A DNA stretch of 64,000 bases from Fonsecaea monophora. Lineage: Eukaryota; Ascomycota; Eurotiomycetes; Chaetothyriales; Herpotrichiellaceae. Position numbers and translations under genes: made by a program. The stretch is from NCBI RefSeq assembly GCF_001642475.1, contig NW_019173946.1, positions 62,001 to 126,000 on the forward strand, written 5' to 3'. Shown here piece by piece: positions 58,494 through 64,000 of the stretch (its first letter is position 1; each line of letters begins with the position of its first letter). The notes beneath the pieces were generated by a model. That model saw only the letters and a program-made list of their open reading frames with translations. It was not told the DNA's origin and made no database searches.

Positions 58494-60090
58494 AACTGGG
58501 TGGGAACATTCTGGTCGAAGTTCAGGACGGGAACAGGACCAAGACGTGCACAGCTGACTGGTTGTTGGAAAGGGCCAGGCAAACAACGTGTACTTGATGC
58601 ACAGTGCTGAAGCGGTCTGTAAGTTGCCGGACGGAGATGGAGACGTGCAACAAACGAGCATGACACTAAGGGAAAGAGAATTGCTCTTTTGGGCTAGTAT
58701 AAACCGAGTACCTTAGGTAGTATTAGGAGTCACTAGTCACAGTAGGACACGTGAGTTGACACTGAATAAACGGATGAATTGACAAATGTACACATATGGT
58801 CCACCCTAGCAACTACGGAGGCGCACTGGCCCAGTTTTAGCACTTTCTATGATAAATTTCACTTCCACCACCCTTTTCTCTTCTCTTTCTTTTTTCCTTC
58901 TCCATGGACTTCAGCTTGGCGGCTCACATTCGCGGCACTCACGTCCCGTTGCTTTCGAAGTGGTTTTCATCATAATGAATACGAAGTCCCAGAAGGATGA
59001 GGAACATTAACGTTTTCTCAAGACCTGCCGTTAATCGCCCGGTTGTTCTCTCAATGAATTTGCCCGGGTTTCATATTCAAGGTTACATTTCTTTCCTCTC
59101 TCTCTTCTCCCTAGAGACCTTGTCTCTATAGGCAGCTATAGATATGTCGACGTAACTTCCTATCTCTAATGCACTCAGAGTCTTACCTATCTGCCTGAGT
59201 GGTACGACAGGTTGTGTGCTTGGTTGGTTGTGCGCAAAATGAACTCTGAGATTATTTCCAGACATTCTATCCTTCTACGTGCCTTTTATATCTATTCTGT
59301 CTAAATTTCACTCCTCAACTCGTCTCTTCCTTGCCAAAACAAAACCCAACCCCTCACCACCGTGATCATGTCACTTTCTGGGCAGGCAGGGCAGGTGAGC
59401 TTTCACGTCAACGGCGACCACTCCGGTCGGCCATTGCGCTTTGAGAGCAGATGATCTGACGTTGGATTTTCCCGCCCCCGTGCGTCCACCTATTGACCAG
59501 TCGAGTTAGCCTGCCACTCTCCCAGCCGAAGCCTTGCCGAGCTTTCATCGCTGAATGCTTGTATGAGTCTAATTAGCGAGCATCGACGGTTCTCGACCTC
59601 TATCCCGACCTGCAACACGAGAATGCCAAGACACCAAGGGTTCCCTGCCTTGCGCCTCCTGCACTAATACCTGGGGGCCGGCGAAGAATATAGGGCGGAG
59701 GCGTGAGGCTACCTGATTGATGTCGGATCGAGACCGGTCTTCTTCGTATTCAAGACAAAGCTTATTGGCACAACAGTGGACAAACGTGCGTGAGGAAGGT
59801 TTTGGACCTTTCGTTTTCCAGCTGAAGCCCTGGGGACTGTGCAGGATTTGGTCAGAATAGGCGATGGCTACAGACCATCCATCCCACCGACAACCACCAT
59901 GTCTACTTGTAGCTCTAGTGAGGGCGGCAACCGGCACAATTAGCTCTTCCCTGGTTCAGTCTCAGCCGCTGCGAGCAAAATACATCAACTGCGCAGCCTC
60001 TCTGAGCATGCGGGTTCTCCTTCTTCTGGATCATGTTACCTGCTACTAACAATCTTGAACTTTCTGCCGTTTGTGCCCAAGCCCAAAATC
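58494..60090. other. Intergenic region
   Basis: About 1.6 kb without a supportable gene. A C/T-rich tract is present near 58875-58905. No RNA gene seen. Confidence 0.4.
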
Positions 60091-61012
60091 ATGGCGGATC
60101 AGATTGTCGACACTATCGAGTCGCAGGATCCATCCGCTTCCTCCATCCTCGACAAACTACCCGGCAAACGCATCGACGCTTACATCCGCAAGGTAGCTAG
60201 TCGAGGCATCCCACAGCAAGGCGAGACGACGGGCGGATACGGCGAGGGCTATGCCCACTTGGCTCACATCCCGCTTTTCCCGCTGTACTCGGAAGAGCAG
60301 CACCGAATCATGGCCAAGAAATGGGGCGATACGGGCAAGTGGCACGACTGGGGCAAACAGGACCTGAACTTGCAGACAAAGGCAACCATAAAGGGCATGG
60401 AGCTCATGAGCGGCAGCCACGGCACCATCAGTACAGTGAAATGGATGACCAGGACCAAGGGCGGGCTGGACGCCCTGGCTGCGAACATGGCGGTGGAGCA
60501 GAACCAGCTCGTGGTCATCACCAGATGGATCCTCCCCGTCCAGCAAGGGGTGCCCTGGCTCGTTGACGTGCTGGAGCATCGCTACCTCGATCCGAACAGG
60601 TGGGTCCTGACCCTTTAGTTTTTAGCCTTTTGACCCCCTGGGTTGGAAAATCCCAGCATGCTGGCCCCCCCAGGACCCGTACTAAACCGCCGCATTTGCA
60701 TACAGCACTCGGGGCAAGATGTCCAAGATCTCCGGCAACGCCGTCCTCTTAAAACACGGCCTCCCCGCCGACGGCAAAGTGACATTCAAGGTCTTTGACG
60801 ATACCCAGATCAAGGGGATCAAGAGCCAGAAGACCTGGTCAAAGAGGCGCGGGATAGAAGCGTCGTGTGACGCGGTCGTACTGGTTGTCGAAGGTGGGGT
60901 CGACGTGCCCCTGCACATGGTCGCGCGCTTCCAGCGGACGTGCAGCATCTTCGAGGGTCGGGAGATGCAGAAGCGATTCGAGAATCAGTGGAGGGTGCCG
61001 ATCCTGCGTTGA
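60091..61012 (+). CDS. Unrecognised small protein
   Basis: Two exons (60091-60599, 60706-61012) with a 106-bp intron (GTGGGT..ATACAG, branch ACTAAAC) give 271 aa. I do not recognise the family. The protein is soluble, without signal peptide or TM, and Trp-rich (KKWGDTGKWHDWGKQ, VKWMTR, ITRWILP, VPWLVDVLE). The second exon begins with a short basic stretch and predicted beta-strands (GKVTFKVFDDTQIKG, DAVVLVVEGGVDVPL). Good splice signals and frame continuity over both exons support a real gene. It converges on the phosphoesterase gene. Confidence 0.62.
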
Positions 61013-61394
61013 CGATCGTTGCCGTTCTTTCTTCTACATGCACGATGCCTCTGCTCTTGGATGCCTGTCAGGAATTCATACTCGTGTTAATGTTGTTTAC
61101 TTGCAAGCTTTCAGTTTCGTGCCCAGCCAAGTAGCTATGTCGATGTTCAGATACTCACAGCATACCATGATTCTGATCGGGAATGGGAGTAGCAATTCAT
61201 GCTGACCGAATATGCCGCAGATATCTATTCAAAGAGGGTACATGTATTTTGTCTCATGTTATTCTAAGCTTTTTATTAAGCAGTCTCAGTCTTAGCCTCG
61301 CCTTGGGGCCGACCCTGGCGAACCTTGCAATAAACCAATTATCACAAGGACGGGGACTATGTGACCACTACGAAGCATGTCAGAGCCATAATAT

Positions 61395-61415
61395 TCTCTC
61401 TCTCTCTCTCTCTCT
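61395..61415. repeat. (TC)n microsatellite
   Basis: Uninterrupted TC dinucleotides, about 10 units. Confidence 0.85.
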
Positions 61416-61447
61416 GATTACTTCCCTTTTTGGTACCGTCCTCCTCG

Positions 61448-61475
61448 ATTCGTTATTCTTTATTCGTTATTCTTT
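61448..61475. repeat. 14-bp tandem duplication
   Basis: The unit ATTCGTTATTCTTT occurs twice in direct tandem without mismatch. Confidence 0.8.
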
Positions 61476-61570
61476 ATGTACTCTCTCCCTCTCCCCGCTT
61501 CTCCTTTCCTCAGACACATCCACCTACCTACCTGGGGACAAGAAAAAGCGCATACATGAGCTCCACGCCT

Positions 61571-63400
61571 TTACGCGGCTCCAGCAGAAGCAGGCAGGTT
61601 CTGGTAGTAGCTCGCGTCCTGGTTGAGGAGGTAAAATCCCTCTGGCTCGGGCTTGTTGGAGCCACCGAACCTGTGATTACACAATTGTTTAGTTTCTCGG
61701 CTTCTCTTCATATACACGTAGCTGGATTTCCAAAGTAATTCCTAATCTGAAGTTTGCGATAAAAAGAGGAAAGGAAGAAAAAAGGGGGGAGGGGGAAGAG
61801 AGAGAGAGAGAAAGGGTAGGTGATGTAACCAATCCAAGCCAGGAGAAGTGACGAGTTGAGGAACGTACCATGTCGGCTGGGGCAGGCTCTCCAGCGGCGC
61901 CGGCTGCGGCGTATCCGAAAAGATGTGCTCAAAGGTCATGGCCCACTGGACACGGTTGTTCAACCCTTCAAGACCCCAGAGGTTCTGCAGGAAGTGCAGG
62001 AACGACGTGTGCGTGTACGCCGAGTTGGGCGCGTAGCTGGTCCCCGGGCCGACGAGGGTGTTTGGCTGGATCCACGGCGAGATGGCGATCGCGGGGACAC
62101 GTACGCCCAGCCGCGTAAAGTCGTAGGTCACGTTGTGGCCGTCCGAGACGCCGGAGAAGGTGATCCCATCTTCGGGCGCTGGTATACCTGTTGGTGGTGG
62201 AACGTGGTCGGCAAACCCGCCGTGTTCGTCGAAGTTGATGATGACGAGGCTGTTCAGGAAAGAAACGGGTTGACAAAGGTTAGCTGTTTGTCCGAGAAAT
62301 ATCCAGGCTAAGTAGCACAAAGAGAAACAAAGGGAGGGGGAGTAGGCTGAGAAAAGTGAAATGCATACATGTTGTCCCAGTACTGCGACTTCCGGATGGA
62401 ATCGTAAAAGTGTTTGATCATCAATTCGCCAGCGGCCATGTTACTCGTCGGGTGCATCGAATCGATGGTGCAGCACTCCGGATTGTAGTACGAAAACTGT
62501 GGCAAGGTGCCCTGGGCCAAGTCCGTGTAGAACTCATCCGAGTGGACTAGTTTATCCATTGCGTTATCCTGCACCCACTGGTAAATCCAGGAATCGATAA
62601 TGTCCGTCTCGTAGTAGTTCTTCCACGAGATATTCTTTTCAGTGAGCGCCTCAAAGATCGACTTGGAGCAGTTTGTGCCGGTCGAATTGAGCTGCCATCC
62701 ATATGCTTGGACGGTATTGTCGACCAGGCCACATGTCGAGCCGGAGGTGGCGAACTGCCGGTTGGGATTCGTAGGTCCGGGATGCTCAGCGTGATAGCTG
62801 TCCCAGAAAGCGAAGTTTTGGGCGAGCGTGGCGAGGACATTAGTCTTCTCCTTGTCGTAGGCTTTGATGACAAACGACGCGTCGCCAGGGGTGGCATTGT
62901 ACTTCTCCGACTGTCGCTCGATAAAGCCGTTCATGTTGGGGACATCGCTGGCAGTGGGGTCCCAGGTGCGGTAAATCTCATAGCTGGTTCCTGCGAAGTT
63001 GTGATCGGGATCGACCAAGGGGACCTCGTCTTCGAATGGGCCAGCGCATATTGAAAGCGGCTCATTCCAGACAGTCCAGTTGGGGTTCGTGTAGTCGTTG
63101 CAGTAGGTCACGTTTCGCAAGTTGTTGATGTCCGGGTGAAAATCCCAGTAGCCAGCAATATTGTCAAAGGAATGGTTCTCCAGCATAAGATATACGACGT
63201 GCGTGATCTGAGAGTGTTTGTGTCAGCTTCCTCTGTCATAGGCTTAATAGGGATAGTGATACAAGACATACCTTATCGCTCAAAGGACTTCCGGTAGAGT
63301 TCGATGACGGAGGACCCCAGCTCTGGCGAGAGGCAAGGGGCATGGCATGTCCGAGGGCGACCAGGGCCCAAAAGGCGCTCGTTCTCAAAGTGTCCATCAT
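61571..63400 (-). CDS. Secreted phosphoesterase, phospholipase C/acid phosphatase family
   Basis: Four exons (63272-63400, 62369-63207, 61869-62249, 61571-61670; introns of 64, 119 and 198 bp) give 482 aa. The first exon encodes a signal peptide (MDTLRTSAFWALVALGHAMP). The phosphoesterase family motifs are in order: HVVYLMLENHSFDNIAG after the first intron, HAEHPGPTNPNRQF at about residue 185, NFDEHGGFADHVPPP after the second intron, and RVPAIAISPWI. Metal ligands are expected in the ENHSFD and DEHGG motifs. Numerous N-glycosylation sites agree with secretion. Members hydrolyse phospholipid head groups or phosphate monoesters; the substrate is unresolved. A TATA-like element lies at 63471-63476. 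Confidence 0.93.
61761..61816. repeat. 56-nt pure polypurine tract in intron 3 of the phosphoesterase gene
   Basis: A run of only A and G on the plus strand (pyrimidines on the transcribed-sense strand), including G6, G5 and (AG)n blocks. It lies about 90-145 nt upstream of the 3' splice site, in the intron's middle. Confidence 0.85.
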
Positions 63401-64000
63401 GATTATCTTGTCCACTCTACTGGTTACTCTGCACAGTCTTCTGCTTCTTGCACTGTGCCATGACTGTGTCCTTATAGCATCGAATTCCTCTCTCGTTTAT
63501 CCGCTGTCCGCTTCGGCGTGGCGGCGAGGCGAACCATCATTGGAGCTCTGAAGTTGTTCTTTCCCTCGCAGCTAGACGAGCAAGTATTATCAAGCACACC
63601 ACGAAGGATCCCGACACAGCCGTCCAGAGAATCGACCAAAGGCGAATAGACATCGCACGTGGAAGGAAGGACTCCGTGAAGACGACGTTGCACGGGAGAA
63701 GTGAGGACTGCAATAATAGAGAAGTGAAGTCATGGTTCCGAATAGGTTACACGCGAGAGAGTTCTGTCAAGGGAAACGATGCATAAAAGATGAGGCTGGC
63801 ATGCGGAGCTCCATACCCTGGCATGCCTGAAGGATAGCTAATGCATGACAGTTGCACCACTGGTTCATAGCGAGCAATGAGTAGAGCAACTAAGGATGTT
63901 GTATGCCCCATACAGTAGGTGGGCCGCGGTGGGTGCTCGGTGCAAAGGCAAAAAGGCTTGCAGAATGCTTAGCAGAGGCTTAAAGCCGCACTAGCATTTC
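63401..64000. other. Promoter region of the phosphoesterase gene and window edge
   Basis: About 600 bp with no gene supported. TATA-like TATAAG occurs at 63471-63476 on the minus strand. Confidence 0.4.
63471..63476 (-). promoter_or_regulatory. TATA-like element of the phosphoesterase gene
   Basis: TATAAG on the minus strand, about 71 bp upstream of the ATG at 63400. Confidence 0.4.

Larger units (their letters stand above)
61013..61570. other. Convergent intergenic region
   Basis: About 560 bp between two stop codons. It contains a (TC)n run and a 14-bp tandem duplication (listed separately), and otherwise nothing coding. Confidence 0.45.

Overview
The window is nuclear DNA of a filamentous ascomycete (Pezizomycotina). 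The evidence is dense short introns (about 47-198 bp, GT..AG, CTAAC/CTGAC-type branch sites), large single-copy genes, a Zn2Cys6 regulator with the fungal-specific middle region, Crb2/Rad9-type and POT1/CDC13-type proteins, and fungal-only membrane and Sel1-like families. I cannot fix the order from sequence alone. I see no transposon, tRNA, rRNA, CRISPR or bacterial-type feature. Coordinates below are spans from start to stop codon; exons were worked out by hand from splice signals and frame.

Left part (1-24 kb). A peroxisomal alpha-methylacyl-CoA racemase-like gene (-) diverges from a multi-pass membrane protein gene (+), followed by a GH16 glucanase-like gene without a signal peptide (+). 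A gene-poor stretch (5.8-15.4 kb) holds only one Ser-rich conserved fungal gene (-). Then come a very large fungal protein with Sel1-like repeats at its C-terminus (+) and the protein phosphatase inhibitor 2/Glc8 gene (+).

Middle (24-48 kb). The checkpoint adaptor Crb2/Rad9 homologue (-, with a small 5' exon) is followed by a Cys-rich single-pass surface protein (-) that diverges from a four-TM membrane protein (+). A seven-exon Zn2Cys6 transcription factor (+) converges on a three-exon fungal-specific membrane protein of 1179 aa (-). Next is an RNA-processing group: SEN2 (-), NOP10 (+), NOB1 (-), the first pair divergent and the second convergent. A DHA1-type MFS transporter (-) closes this part.

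Right part (48-64 kb). A secreted GH16 endo-glucanase (-) diverges from a large telomere-type OB-fold protein (+), which converges on SDH3, the succinate dehydrogenase cytochrome b subunit (-). An F-box/2EXR-like protein (+), an unrecognised 271-aa protein (+) and a secreted phosphoesterase/phospholipase C-like enzyme (-) follow.

Most genes are housekeeping or generic and do not form one pathway. The items most worth a second look are a 24-nt in-frame microexon that carries half of the zinc-cluster of the transcription factor, the architecture and duplicated C-terminal motif of the telomere-type protein, the SEN2-NOP10-NOB1 grouping, a stop-free 54-bp intron in the transporter, and several orphan fungal families whose full exon structures are reconstructed here.
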